DNA of 64,000 nucleotides from Lactuca virosa (GCA_928212115.1 CAKMRJ010005745.1:216978451-217042450), one strand, 5' to 3'. Counted from the first letter of the stretch, positions 20,885-32,208 are shown. Numbers and translations are program-made. Notes: a model not told the origin generated them from the sequence alone.

Positions 20885-21178
20885 GGTCTTGATGATGATA
20901 CCATTAAGGAGGTAAACAAACCCTCTCCCTCTGATGATGACCTAATGATGTTCGATGAAGAAGAGGAATCCAGTGGCTCTCACCATTCAACTTCAAAACC
21001 CAAAGAGAAGAAGAAAAAGAAGAAGAATGTTGTCACGAGAAAGGAGTTTCTGAGCTTACAAGCAAATGTTGATCAAATTCTAGCTGAGGTTAAGCCAACT
21101 CAACCGCAACCAGAAGACACCCCCAGACCGCAGTCGTTGATTGAACGAATAGAGCGCCTGGAAAAGCATTACCAAAAT
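20885..21178 (+). pseudogene. E1 downstream ORF, C-terminal part (truncated)
   Basis: Resumes in frame right after the solo LTR and its duplicated ccttc. The segment is acidic (DDDL, FDEEEESSGS), then a lysine run (KPKEKKKKKK), then a short amphipathic helix-like stretch (KEFLSLQANVDQIL and IERIERLEKHYQ). It has no stop within E1 but runs into E8 LTR sequence near 21175-21185, so the true C-terminus is lost or lies beyond the window. Composition suggests a nucleic-acid or chromatin contact region, but this is only inference. Confidence 0.65.
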
Positions 21179-21198
21179 CATAAGCATATAAACATTTC

Positions 21199-21420
21199 TC
21201 GGGCACTGCCCGACATCATATCGAGATCCGAAAAGCATATAAACATTCATCGGGCATTTCCCGACATCGTACCGAAATTCAGAAACATACAAACACATAC
21301 ACATGCAAGAATCACGAAGACATCAAGCATACAGACATTCCTTGGGCATCCGCCCGACATCGGACCGAAATCCGGAAAACATATAAATGTACATCGGGCA
21401 TCGCCCGACATCGGACCTTA
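21199..21420. repeat. Hairpin repeats in the E8 LTR
   Basis: Four spaced stems: TCGGGCA-ct-GCCCGA (about 21199), TCGGGCA-tt-CCCGA (about 21249), GGGCATCCGCCC (about 21343) and TCGGGC-at-CGCCCGA (about 21395), each followed by CATC and a GA(C/A)CG-like word. They lie downstream of the donor in element orientation. Confidence 0.7.
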
Positions 21421-21489
21421 GTCTGGAGCATACTAACATACATATACGGGCCGACATTGGTGCCTTCGACCCGTTCCTACAGGAGGAAA

Positions 21490-21495
21490 ACTCAC
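21490..21495 (-). promoter_or_regulatory. Splice-donor candidate in the E8 LTR
   Basis: On the minus strand GCGAG/GTGAGT, a near-perfect plant donor, in the equivalent place to those of E5 and E7. Confidence 0.5.
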
Positions 21496-22527
21496 CTCGC
21501 AAAGCTGAATGCAGAATCTCACGGTAAGGAATCTCTTACGGCTACCCCGACGACTCCCCGAGTTATCATTACCAAAATCACACTTAGTCAAAATCCAATA
21601 ATCCTTCTTAGGGTAAGATGACCATTTTACCCCTGATCTAATTTGGTCCATGTTTAAGGCCCAAAACCATAACATGAAATGCCCAATACTAGGTAGACTT
21701 CCCAAGCCCAGTAATGGCCCACCATTGGCCCAATTTTCTAAATTGGGCCCATTCCCCTCTAATGGACCTCACCGTAAACCCAACATAAGATATAGTACAA
21801 TAAAATCCCAAAAGGATGATCCACTAAGGCCCATAGTAGTTAAGTCCAAGGAAATAGCCCAAAGAAGCCCACTGACGTAACGAACGTAGGGCGTTCCCCT
21901 GTGGAACAATGGGCGTTCCTCATCAATTCAGCGCGTTCACATGATGGTTCCAAAAAGGCTTATTAAGCACTTAATGCTTAAATCCATGTTATCTAAACGT
22001 AGATCCAAGCCATCTAGGACCTCTAGAATCATAAATTCATGGACGTGGTGACTTTGCATGCCCCAAAAAGTCCCAATCTCAAGAAATAGCAATCAACTTC
22101 CATAAAAGGGGCTTAATCTTATGCATTGCCTCATCAAGACCCTCAAGTTGGTAACTTTTCTGTCTTAAGGACTCAAATAGCACCAAGGATGGCAACCCTA
22201 AGCCTAGAAACGGATTTAGAACCATAAATCTCCATTCTTGGGACCAAAAAGGTCCAAAAACTCAACATAAGAGATCTAAGCACTCATGGATCAAGTTCAA
22301 GACTTTATACCTTGAAAAGGTCTGAAATGAAGCAACAATCCCAGATCTACAACTTCTCCTTTGCACCACCTCCTTTCCTTGAACTTTACTTCCTTGGAGA
22401 ATGGATCCAAAACATCAAAATGCTCTCAAAAGGCCTTCCAAGAATAAGAACACCCAAAATATGGATTAGGGTTTCGTGGGAGTAGCTTGAGGGTGAGAGG
22501 GAGGCTGGACTTTAGGGCATAATGTTC

Positions 22528-22535
22528 TTTATATA
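22528..22535 (-). promoter_or_regulatory. TATA box of the E8 LTR
   Basis: TATATAAA on the minus strand, about 215 nt from the U3 start once E3 is removed; the same distance is seen in E5 and E7. Confidence 0.65.
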
Positions 22536-22607
22536 GGGATCAAACCCTAAACTAGGATTTTTCATTCTACACGTGAACGCAACGTGTTCCTCTAGGGAAC
22601 GCCCCGC

Positions 22608-24090
22608 TGATATGTGCATATCTATATTATTCTATATATTTCACATCATATCTTAATACTTTTAGCTATAATTATGCTTATTATAGAACAAAAGGTACTT
22701 ATTATGTTTAATATATGTTATGTAGCATAAAATACACGCTCGGAAGCAACATGGAAGCTGGAAGCTGGAAAATGCGAGCTTAGGCAAGAAGAAGACACAA
22801 GAAGGATGTTGCTGGACAGCTTGACCCCTCGTCAATATTTTGACCATATCGCGTGACTCGTAACTCCGATTAACAAGATTCAAAATGATCTGAAAAATAG
22901 ACACAATTTTGGATGACTTTCGTGTTTTGAGAATAGTCGGATTTTCAAGAACCACGACGTGGTGAATGGAATCTTTGCGATTCTTGTTACCGACTTGGAG
23001 AACACGGGATAAACTTGAGGAACACGACGTGGTGCCTTTACCACTTCGTGGTGTCGATATTTTTGGTAACTATATTTATCTCGAACATTAGGTCGATTCC
23101 AGAGGAGAGACGGTCGAAGGCTGCGACTATTAACGAAAAAATATCCTTCCAAGACCCCTTTGAGGGCAGAATTCAACTAGAGATCAAAGGATAAAGAGAT
23201 TGGAGAAAGGATTTGAATCTACACATTCGGTTTGCTTATTTTAATCAAGATTAGTCTAGTTTCCCTTATGTTTATGTGTTTTCCAGCTGTGATTATGGGC
23301 TAAAAACCCTTGCTTTCGTTTAGTTAGATGAAACCTAAAACTATGAGTAAGTTTTTTACTTTATGGATTATATGAATTTGGTTTATGCATGTGTTTGATT
23401 ATCATTACCTAGCATGTTAAAGTTTGTAACTTTGTTCCTTAATTTCACGTGTAGTTTAGCTTAGTGACCATTAAATTACATGAACTTGATTACCTAGTGA
23501 TTTAGTGACCATTAAATTGCTAGAGCTAGGATCGACCAATCTTAGATAAGTAATCAAAATAACAAATTTAGATGTGTTGGAGAACATAATTGTGACCATA
23601 ATCGTGTTTGCTTAGATAAATCTTACATACCCTATCTATAATGAATAACTAATTTTGTGTTATGCTTGTGTATGACAGTACAAGGTAGTTCATGAATTGG
23701 TGAAAATATTAGTAAATTTGGACTTGAATTGCTAATTACAATAACTTGGTAACCAACTTCATTAATCCATAAATAAGAACTAACCATAGGAAAAAGGTGG
23801 ATTCCAAACTAAACGAAAGTGTTTTAGTATATTGATTACAATCGCTTTTATTTGAGTGCTTAAGTTTTTCTGAACTTGTAAAATCAGATAAAACCCCAAC
23901 TTTTAGTTGTTTTTCTTAGTTTAGTTTTTAGTAATTATTTTATTAATTAAATACCGTTCCCTGTGATCGACACCCGACTTACCCAAGCTATACTATAATC
24001 TGACTAGGTACGCTGCCTATAGGTGCATAGTTAGTATAAGTTTGTTAGGTTATAAATTTAAAACTAGATAGGTATAATTTGTGCACATCA
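22608..24090 (+). repeat. E3 5' LTR
   Basis: 1,483 bp from TGATATGTGC to GTGCACATCA. It contains CACGACGTGG-type words near 22955, 23023 and 23038 (the last in the form CCACTTCGTGG) and otherwise AT-rich sequence. Matches 27729-29234 closely. Confidence 0.95.
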
Positions 24091-24096
24091 AGTTTT

Positions 24097-24112
24097 TGGC
24101 GCCGTTGCCGGG
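24097..24112 (+). other. E3 primer-binding site (tRNA-Asp type)
   Basis: TGGCGCCGTTGCCGGG, six bases after the LTR; this is the primer site used by Athila-group elements. Confidence 0.92.
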
Positions 24113-24328
24113 AAACGGCTATTTTAGTTGTTAATTTTATTTCTTTAGGTTAATCGATCCTTTTTGTGGGGTAAAAAACCGTAAAAGATTATTTTTCTGC
24201 ATTTATTTTTTCTGTCAGATCTGTAACCATGTCGTGGTCGTCATCACAACGTCGTCGTCACGTTTAAGTTAGTTTCTAGTTCTTTTTTAATTTTTGTTCC
24301 TTTTACGCGTGTTTTTCTAGTTTTGTTT

Positions 24329-25543
24329 ATGCTAGGAAGCAATATGGGGGACATCACGACCATGTCAATGGAAGAGTACAAGCGACATATAAGGAACGAC
24401 AATAGATGGGGTCTTAATCCACAAAAAATCCCAGCCACTACAAAGTTTGAACTACCAGGATATATTCTTGGCATGCTAAAAGATCTACCTTTTTACGGGA
24501 AGGAGCACGAGGATGCTTATGAGCATATAGAAGATGTGGTGGAGATTTCACATTATTTTAATGCACCACACGTGGGTAAAGATGTTGTGATGCTTCGACT
24601 TTTTCCGGTCACATTGAAGGGAGAAGCTAAGGAACGGTTAAAATCACTTCCCTTTGGAGCAATCACGACATGGGCTAAATTTAAGACTGAGTTCATCAAC
24701 CAGTTTACTCCTCCTGCAAAAGTAGCAAAGCTTAAAAGAAACATCCAGAATTTTCAACAATTAGAGGAGGAGTCATTATACGAAGCTTGGGAACGTTACA
24801 AGAGATTGTTACCACATTCCCCTCAACATGACTTCAATGTGCAACAATAAATCTCGATATTTTATGATGTAGTCAATGTGTGCACTCGTCAACTTCTAGA
24901 CTCGCAAGGGCCCATGACAAAGAAGAATCTGACAACAAATAAAGCTTTGATTGAAGAATTCGCTAAACATTCAAGAGAGTATCATAACTCAAAGGAGGAT
25001 TTCACAAGAGGAATGTCAAGTAAAGATGGAGGTCAAGATACCATCAGTGCAGTAATTGTAAAGCTCGACACAATAGAAGAAAAGATCACAAAAATGGGTG
25101 GATCAATTCATGATAGATGCGGAGCTTGTGGGGGGCCTCATTCTACAAGGGACTGTGAGGTGGAGTACCAGAGAGAACGAGATATGAAAGAAATTCAAGA
25201 ACTTAAGCATGATCTCTACCAAATTGAGCAAGTCCAATTAGAGAAAATATCTGCTCTCGATTCAATGTTATTTAGATTCATGGAAGCTAGCGAAAAACGA
25301 CAGGATGCTACAGACGCAATACTTAGAGAACAAAAAGAATCTATTTTAAGTATCTGTACGCAAGTGGTGCAATTAAAATCGCTTGTACAAGAAAAGCTAC
25401 CGGATTCACCTTCACGAAAAATCGAGTCAATCCAAAATGCTCAATCCATGGCCGTTGATACAGAAGAAGAAGAAGATGAATTGATTCATACGAAGGGCCT
25501 TAAAGAGAAGTCTAATCAGTCACTCGAAGTAAAAAGGAAATAA
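24329..25543 (+). pseudogene. gag: E3 gag (Athila type, one in-frame stop)
   Basis: Nucleocapsid/capsid precursor. Start at ATG 24329 (or ATG 24344, MGDITTMSMEEYKRH). The capsid region has the Athila-like block LPFYGKEHEDAYEHIEDVVEI and the retro-gag motif TWAKFKTEFINQFTPPAK. TAA at 24848-24850 interrupts the frame, which resumes directly (VCTRQLLDSQ near 24880). A zinc knuckle, CGACGGPHSTRDC, is near 25120-25158, followed by coiled-coil sequence to TAA at 25541-25543. A single stop breaks an otherwise clean gag. With pol absent, this is the only protein the element could offer. Confidence 0.85.
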
Positions 25544-26149
25544 GGAGAAGAGTATTGTGAAGTTTCACAGTCGCCACGATGTGGAGACAATAGTGCCACG
25601 TCGTGGGAGACAATAGTGCCACGTCGTGGGCAATGAAAGAAGATTATGATTTTTCAGTTGTTGAGCCGTATCGACCACATATTCCTTTCCCATCTCGTGC
25701 CAACACAAATATGGTGAAACAAGAAAACACGAAGTTCCTTAAGCATGATGAATTTGAACGCGTGAAGGAAGAAGAGTGGGAGGAATGGGAAGAGCCTTTA
25801 CCCGAAGAGCACTTGGAAAAAGAAGTGAATTATTCGAAACCTCTAGTTTCAACGCCAATGCTTTTTGAGGTATTTGCTTTTACAAGACAACCATATCAAG
25901 TCACATATCCGAGTCAAGAAAAAGAAAAAAGAGAGTGATGAGTCCAATTTTGACAAGAAAAACCCAGAAAGCAACAAAACAAAAGCTAAAGACAAGGGAA
26001 TGAAGAAAGAACCCAAGCGAAAAGATAAAGAAAACCCAACAATGCAAGAAAGCTCAAGAAAGGCATTCAACAGACGGGTTTCTTACAAACGAGTAAGGCT
26101 CAAGATGATGGAGAACGGGGAGGTTACAGTTCCACCTGATGCAACGTAG
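25544..26149 (+). pseudogene. E3 residual ORFs after gag
   Basis: Two overlapping charged ORFs, 25603-25938 and 25865-26149, with Glu/Lys-rich composition (EEEWEEWEEPLPEEH; KKNPESNKTKAKDKG). Where an autonomous Athila has protease and RT there is only this low-complexity sequence. They may be the remnant of a gag extension in a shifted frame. A tandem 24-bp unit containing CCACGTCGTGG lies at about 25582-25630. I recognise no domain. Confidence 0.4.
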
Positions 26150-27710
26150 AGTGGGAAGGAGTCCGACTCACGACTCTTCAAAAAGAAGCGCTTCTCGGGA
26201 GGCAACCCGAAGTTTTTAGAGTTTGCATTTTCTTTTCTTTTTGATTTAGTTTTAGTTTTATTTTTCGTTTTAGTTTTATTTTACATCAACCAAATGATGA
26301 TGTATTTCTCTAGTTCTTGATCTTATTTTGTAGCGTTAAACGAAAGTGAAGCAGTGAAGAGCTTAATTTGAAGAAGCCGTGCGATTTTTGAAGATCATAA
26401 TTGAAGAACAAGTTTTTGAATAAATGTGGGGTTCCCACATAATGAAGAGAAAAGAATTTTGAATCATATTTACTGAAAAGAAGAGTGGTAATGGTCTTAC
26501 ACATCACAAAGAGTTGATGCCCACGTGTTTCAATCTTAGAAGATTCTCTAAGAAGACAACACGATGTGGCGTTGCTTTCCCACGTCGTGGCAGTGGTTCA
26601 ACGCATTTTTCAAGAATGGTTCTTTGATTTCATTCAATCCGGCACATTTACATTCACAAGAAGAAGGTCCAGAAGTACTATTTCCAGCAATTATACAAGA
26701 TGTTCAAGTTTTCCACACTTTCAGAGTCAATCACGCCACTACTACCCCAGGGGAGTCTATTCCTTTTTCTCCTTTTTATTGCTTTATATTATTTTTTGCA
26801 TACAATGAGGGCATTGTATGTAATAAGTGTGGGGTAGGAGTCGAAAAAGTAAATTGCTAGAAAATTTAAAATTTTTTAAAAATTTAGAAATAGATTTAAA
26901 ATAATAATCTAAAAATTGAATCTAGTATTAGTTTAAACTTAAGTTTCTGTTGTTGCGTGGGATGATCCGATGCGAGCTCAAATGTTTAACTGAGGCAACA
27001 TATGTTATAGTATATTTGTGGCTTCTCATTCCTAGTGAAAAGCCATGAGATATGAAAGGTAATCTGGTAGTTTATACGACATAATAAATTTTGCAACCTG
27101 TAACTGAAATCTATCCAGGATAGCTTATGTAGTCATTGTACCTAGACTAATACATTTAACCAATAAGGGTTGAAGTTAAGCGCCCTTGCTTAAGCATGTA
27201 GGTTATGAGCGGAAAAAATGAGATATATATTAAAAAAAGAGAGAGAAATTACCTAAAAGTTGAAGAATTTTTGGAGCTATCAAAGTATGAAGATCAAAAG
27301 ATCAAAAATTCCAAAGAATCAAGAAGTTGAAAATACCAAAAATCAAATAAAAAAGGTGATGAATTCAAAGAAATTAAAGATTAAATATCAAAGAAGTGAA
27401 GAATTCAAAGAGCTCCACTGTGGTATCGAAAGTTGTAATTTCTAGATTATGTATGCTTGGGAAGCTTAACAAAAATACCTTGAGGTTAAGAAATTTTTTT
27501 GAGGATTGATTCGGAGGGTTGCAAAAATGAGTGTCGTAAAGGTTCATAAGGATTGTGAGTATTTAGGATTGAGAAGTTTTTAGGAACCTTAGACACAAAT
27601 ATACGCATTGAGGTCTTGGTATAATGGCTGAGTTCAAAATGGATTGTCTTATATGATATTGGTGATGAAAGATAGACTTAAAAAATTAGTTTGCTTGGGG
27701 GCAAGCAAAG
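26150..27710 (+). other. E3 noncoding 3' region with a second polypurine-like tract
   Basis: AT-rich with no coding sequence I can support. A TAAGTGTGGGGTAGG tract at about 26824-26838 closely matches the true 3' tract TTAAGTGTGGGGTATT at 27712-27727. More CACG(A/T)CGTGG-type words lie at 26560-26590. A stretch of AAGAA/AAAT-rich repeats (27285-27420) reads as low complexity. Confidence 0.6.
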
Positions 27711-27711
27711 G

Positions 27712-27728
27712 TTAAGTGTGGGGTATTT
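27712..27728 (+). other. E3 polypurine tract
   Basis: TTAAGTGTGGGGTATTT just before the TGATATG of the 3' LTR; G-rich and Athila-like. Confidence 0.75.
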
Positions 27729-27733
27729 TGATA

Positions 27734-27788
<55 letters not shown>

Positions 27789-29234
27789 CATCATATCTTA
27801 ATAATTTTAGTTATAATTATGCTTATTATAGAACAAAAGGTACTTATTATGTTTAATATCTGTTATGTAGCATAAAAGACATGCTTGGAAGCAACATGGA
27901 AGCTGGAAGCTGTAAAATGCGAGCTTAGGCAAGAAGAAGACACAAGAAGGATGTTGCTGGACAGCTTGAACCCTTGTTAGTATTTTGACCATATTTCATG
28001 ACTCGTAACTCCGATTGACAAGATTCAAAATGATCAGAAAACTAGACACAATTTCGAATGACTTTCGTGTTTTGAGAAAAGTCGGATTTTCAAGCACCAC
28101 GACGTGGTGAATGGAATCTTCGCGATTCTTCTCGCCGACTTGGAGAACACGGGATAAACTTGAGGACCTCGACGTGGTGCCTTTACCACGTCGTGGTGTC
28201 TAGATTTTTGATAACTATATTTATCTCGAACATTAGGTCGATTTCAGAGGAGAGGGTTGAAGGCTGCGACTATTAACGAAAAAATACCTTTCCAAGACCC
28301 CTTTGAGGGAAGAATTCAACTAGAGATCAAAGGATAAAGAGATTGGAGCAAGGATTCGCATCTACACATTCGGTTTGCTTAGTTTAATCATGATTAGTCT
28401 AGTTTCCCTTATGTTTATGTGTTTTCCAGCTGTGATTATGGGCTAAAAACCCTTGCTTTCGTTTAGTTAGATGAGACCTAAAACTATGAGTTAATTTTTT
28501 ACTTTATGGATTATATGAATTTGGTTTATGCATGTGTTTGATTATCATTACCTAGCATGTTAAAGTTTGTAACTTTGTTGCTTAATTTCAAGTGTAGTGT
28601 AGCTTAGTGACCATTAAATTACATGAACTTGATTACCTAGTGATTTTGTGACCATTAAATTGCTAGAGCTAGGATCGACCAAATCTTAGATAAGTAATAA
28701 AAATAACAAATTTAGATGTGTTGGAGAACATAATTGTGACCATAATGGTGTTTCCTTAGATAAATCTTACATAGCCTATCTATAATGAATAACTAATTTT
28801 GTGTTTTGCTTGTGTATGACAATACAAGGTATTTCATGAATTGGTGAAAATACTAGTAAATTTGGACTTGAATTGCTAATTACAATAACTTGGTAACCAA
28901 CTTCATTAGTCCATAAATAAGAACTAACCATAGGAAATATGTGGATTCCAAACTAAACGAAAGTGTTTTAGTATATTGATTATAATCGCTTTTATTTGAG
29001 TGTTTAAGTTTTTCTGAACTTGTAAAATCAGATAAAACCCCCACTTTTAGTTGTTTTTCTTAGTTTAGTTTTTAGTAATTATTTTATTAATTAAATATCG
29101 TTCCCTGTGATCGACACCCGACTTACCCAAGCTATACTATAATCTGACTAGGTACGCTGCCTAAAGGTACATAGTTAGTATAAGTTTGTTAGGTTATAAA
29201 TTTAAAACTAGATAGGTATAATTTGTGCACATCA
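27729..29234 (+). repeat. E3 3' LTR
   Basis: 1,506 bp, ending GTGCACATCA. The main length difference from the 5' LTR is an expanded AT dinucleotide run at 27739-27786. Other differences are scattered single bases, several of them C/T or G/A. Confidence 0.95.
27739..27786. repeat. AT microsatellite in the E3 3' LTR
   Basis: About 24 AT repeats where the 5' LTR has only a short, irregular AT stretch (22617-22645). Confidence 0.9.
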
Positions 29235-30229
29235 CCCGCGTTCTGGCTCCGCCTCCAAGATCCAGAATTGGCAGAAATAGACCCTCCTTCCTTCAAACTT
29301 GCTAATTACAAGTTCCAAAAGCAATAATTCACAATATAAGGGACCAAAATATAAATAATACCTGGACTGAGCATTACAAATTGTAACCTATTTTGAAGTA
29401 ATAAAGAGGAATTATTTGAGTATTATGTGATTTATTTGATTTTATGAGCATTATATTTGCTATTAGCGATATAATAAATTAAGAATAAAATATGCGCATA
29501 ACATAAAATAACAGATAGACCCAATATCTATGAATAAAGTTGTAGTGGTCGTGACAAGGATTCCGGAGATATAAAGAACACCGAAATCTGACTTATAACG
29601 AAGAAGTTATGACATGTCGAAGTTTCGCGACAAAACCGACACGATACAGTGTGACGTAAAAAGTGAGTTTGCTATAAAATACTTTTTAGCCTTAGTGATC
29701 TAAACGAAAATCGTAGTATTCGTTAAACCGAGAGCATGCATGAAAAGAACGTCCAAATTTGATTTCGTATGAGGAAGTTATGATTTTTCTAAGATTTGGC
29801 ATATCAATATGCAACCCAGAATTTGAATTTTAGATCGATCGATTTTTATCCGACGCAATCTAAACGAGAATCGAAGATCTTGTTAATAGGAACTCAACGA
29901 TATAAAGACAGACGAAAACGGACGTCGGATGACAAAGTTATGAATTTTTACCGGACTTTACCTGTGTAAGTCTGTTAAAATATAACTTTAAAAATAAATT
30001 CATAATTAGCCGACGGAGTTTAAACGAATGATGTAGATTACATCGCCACTTACACGTGAATATAAAGAACGTCAAAAACGATGCTCGTATGCGAAAGTTA
30101 CGGAATTTAGAAGTCGGAAATGTGCTGATGCGAGGAGGGTAACGTGGCGTATTCTGAGCCCTTGCTTTCTCCCCACGGCCTCGCATGCGGAGGCGACACC
30201 TGCCCCCTTGTACGTGAAGTGTAGCCCTC

Positions 30230-30285
30230 GTACGCACAACGTACTGAGTACACGCAACGTACTCCGAGGATTACGCCCAGCGTAA
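30230..30285. promoter_or_regulatory. CpG dyads next to the E4 TATA box
   Basis: GTACGcacaaCGTAC (30230-30244) and the perfect dyad TTACGC-cca-GCGTAA (30271-30285), which ends 15 bases before the TATA box. The core ACGCCCAGCGTA is shared with E5, where the outer bases are G..C instead of T..A. Confidence 0.7.
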
Positions 30286-30300
30286 GACCGATGCTGACCC

Positions 30301-30308
30301 TATAAATA
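30301..30308 (+). promoter_or_regulatory. TATA box of the E4 LTR
   Basis: TATAAATA followed by a C/T-rich start region (ttcttcacaccttcacccttctttctc). A clear plant core promoter pattern. Confidence 0.75.
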
Positions 30309-30888
30309 GATGCGAGGATTCTCCATTTTCTTCACACCTTCACCCTTCTTTCTCTCTAAACCCTCCCAATCCCTAGTAACTCCAAAGTGCTAGAGGTGAG
30401 CCCCAGAGCGCCAGAAGGCTTCGATAAGAAGAGCTTTCGGCTCAGAAGTTCTGCCCCCGCAGAGCCCGGTTCCAAGCGAAACTTCCCTACTTTAAGTATA
30501 ACTTATGTTTAAATTTATTATCGTTATTAGGAACCTATAATCAATATATGAGCTAAATATTATAAATTATAGTGTTGTTATAATACATTTTTAACTGCTC
30601 ACGGTACGGGGAATCCGGTTTGAAGGGCCGCTTGGGTTGATGATTTCAGAACAGCTTAAATGCCAAAATGGTCTTGCCCTCCGGTGTTTCATGTATGGCC
30701 CTTGTCTGTACATAGTAGTTGAAAAGTATTGTTTAACACTTATAAAATACAAGAAAAATAATATTGCTCGTAATTAGGTGCAATAAACATTAGACTAAAA
30801 TCTAGTGGTAATGATACTAGGTTTCTTCGAAGGAAAATAATTATTAGAAGCGAAGTGTTGTCCGAGTTTGGAGTCATCACGTTAACAA

Positions 30889-30894
30889 GTGAGT
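30889..30894 (+). promoter_or_regulatory. Splice-donor candidate in the E4 LTR
   Basis: AACAA/GTGAGT, about 590 nt after the TATA box, matching the position of donors in the other LTRs. Confidence 0.5.
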
Positions 30895-31798
30895 GCATAG
30901 TTAATTTCATCTTACATATAGATATGAAGTATTTAATATAAATTACGTGCTGTGTGTATATTATCTGTGCTCTTGATATCTATGCTGGATGAACAAAATA
31001 TACATGTTTTACTTGATTTAAATTGTATATGTATTTTATACCTATGATTATGATGGGTAACGATGGGTCGATGAAATAGATGATGTGTGATGAAATAAAA
31101 TGATGATAGGAATCGATGTTTACTATGATCCAGTCATCTAGCAGAGTATAGATGACGACCACAGACTATTCTAGACAGTCCAGTGGAATGCTAGCAGGCT
31201 CGCAACCTGTAAGTGTTTTTGAACTAACTGTACACCAGGTGTACTCCATCCCTCTCATGGTTGCCTTTTGAAATAAATTTTGAGGAATCCCCTAAGCATT
31301 GTTGTCGATCTCGATGGTAATCCTTAGGCTAGGTCCCTTAATTTAGATGCTTTAGGGACAGAAAGTGAGGATAAAAGGAATGAGTAATCGGATTGATTGA
31401 TTTGATGAAATTAATAAACTTAATTATTGTGGGTTGAAACCCTTATGTTCTCACTAGACTCCCAAGCCTGACGCACTCAGTTTCTTGTATTACATGTAAT
31501 GGCACAAGAGCATAGATGCGATGATCTGATGAGAGATTATGGATTATATGTCAGTAGAAATGAATAAATTTTGTAAGGCCTATGTAGTTTCTGTTTATGC
31601 TTTTGATCTGTATTAACAATGACATCCTAAGGTTTTAATATAATGAAATACATTTCTTTGGAAATGCTTTGATAAAATATTTATTATATTCTTTTGGGAA
31701 CAAATTACGCAACTTTTTACTTAAAAATGATACTCTGGTTCTTAATAAAACATAAATAAATCGGTCTTTTCTGGCCATGAAATTGGGGATGTCACAGT

Positions 31799-31810
31799 TG
31801 GTTTCAGAGC
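31799..31810 (+). other. E4 primer-binding site (one mismatch)
   Basis: TGGTTTCAGAGC, two bases after the LTR; one base differs from the initiator-Met complement TGGTATCAGAGC. Confidence 0.85.
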
Positions 31811-32208
31811 ATTAGTTTAAGCGAACTAGTAATTTGTAAGATTTTTAGACTTAAACTTAGATTGCTAAGCGATGATTGTGAGGTGAGTGTCTACTATATT
31901 TTAGACACGGGCACTAGCTTATTTTAGGAAAGATGCCTGAAATGCTTTTATGTACTAAATGATATATGTTATAACTATAAAGATGCCTTAAATGCTATTA
32001 CTTGATCAGATCTAAGGTCTCTTGCCGACTGGATCTGTAAACTTTATTTGTTCAGGATTCTAAACATTTAATTATGGTATTAGAACTATCATGTAACTTT
32101 TCGGAGAAACAAGGAGGATTTAAACGTCTATCGTAAATAAAGAGCTAAATTCGCCTACTTTGGTATATTGATCGGCATGGCAAGAACCCGAAGCGGATTG
32201 AGCGTGCA
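31811..32208 (+). other. E4 leader and first codons of gag, cut by E5
   Basis: A noncoding leader, then ATG at 32177 opening MARTRSGLS, a basic start like that of many gypsy gags. E5 inserts after 32208 (gtgca). The frame from this ATG does not join the open frame on the far side directly; it is off by one base, so either a small indel exists or another start was used. Confidence 0.55.

Larger units (their letters stand above)
1..21178 (+). mobile_element. E1: degraded Ty1/copia (Sirevirus-type) element, split by insertions
   Basis: The outermost element of the window. Domain order integrase, reverse transcriptase, RNase H on the plus strand is the Ty1/copia order, and the RT box reads IYVDDIIFGST, as in Sirevirus-type elements. 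E1 pieces are 1-4610, 16197-17828 and 20885 to about 21178; the intervening DNA is E2 (duplication gggat) and a solo LTR (duplication ccttc). The 5' LTR, gag and protease core lie left of the window. The 3' LTR is not seen because the truncated LTR of E8 abuts E1 near 21178. A large second ORF follows pol. The short word CCGCA, mostly after A or T, recurs throughout E1, coding and noncoding alike. Confidence 0.85.
22608..29234 (+). mobile_element. E3: non-autonomous Athila-like gypsy element (gag only)
   Basis: 6.6 kb with two LTRs of about 1.5 kb, perfect duplication cccgc (22603-22607 and 29235-29239), an Asp-type primer site typical of Athila, a gag gene, and no protease, RT, RNase H or integrase anywhere in the 3.6 kb internal region. 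It fits the TR-GAG class of non-autonomous elements. The LTRs are very similar, so it moved recently and must rely on enzymes of a related autonomous element. It sits in the U3 region of E8. Confidence 0.92.
21179..29378 (-). mobile_element. E8: left (3') LTR of a minus-strand gypsy element, split by E3
   Basis: LTR sequence is 21179-22607 plus 29240-29378, related in layout to the E5 and E7 LTRs: hairpin repeats, a 'GGCCGACATTGGTGCC' box, a GTGAGT donor and a TATA box, all on the minus strand. The right end gcATTACA at 29378 is followed by aat, the beginning of a polypurine-type flank as in E5 (ATTCTCCCCC), and there E4 has inserted. The left LTR end is missing (no TG at about 21179). The rest of E8 must lie right of the window if the nesting is correct. 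Confidence 0.7.
29382..31796 (+). repeat. E4 5' LTR
   Basis: 2,415 bp from TGTAACCTATTTTG to GATGTCACA. It has the degenerate AAGTTATGA modules in U3, CpG dyads near 30230-30285, TATAAATA at 30301-30308, GTGAGT at 30889-30894, and an end shared with the solo LTR. The start matches 55561 onward. Confidence 0.88.

Noticed and set aside
21179..22607. Host gene in the region before E3
   Set aside because: Sequence shows the LTR layout (hairpins, donor, TATA in order on the minus strand) and no coding domain.
25574..25632. Inverted-repeat transposon (MITE) ends in E3
   Set aside because: The CCACG(A/T)CGTGG words are scattered repeats, not paired ends with a target duplication.
27235..27445. Small Lys-rich ORF near 27260
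   Set aside because: Low-complexity AAGAA-type repeat in noncoding E3 sequence.
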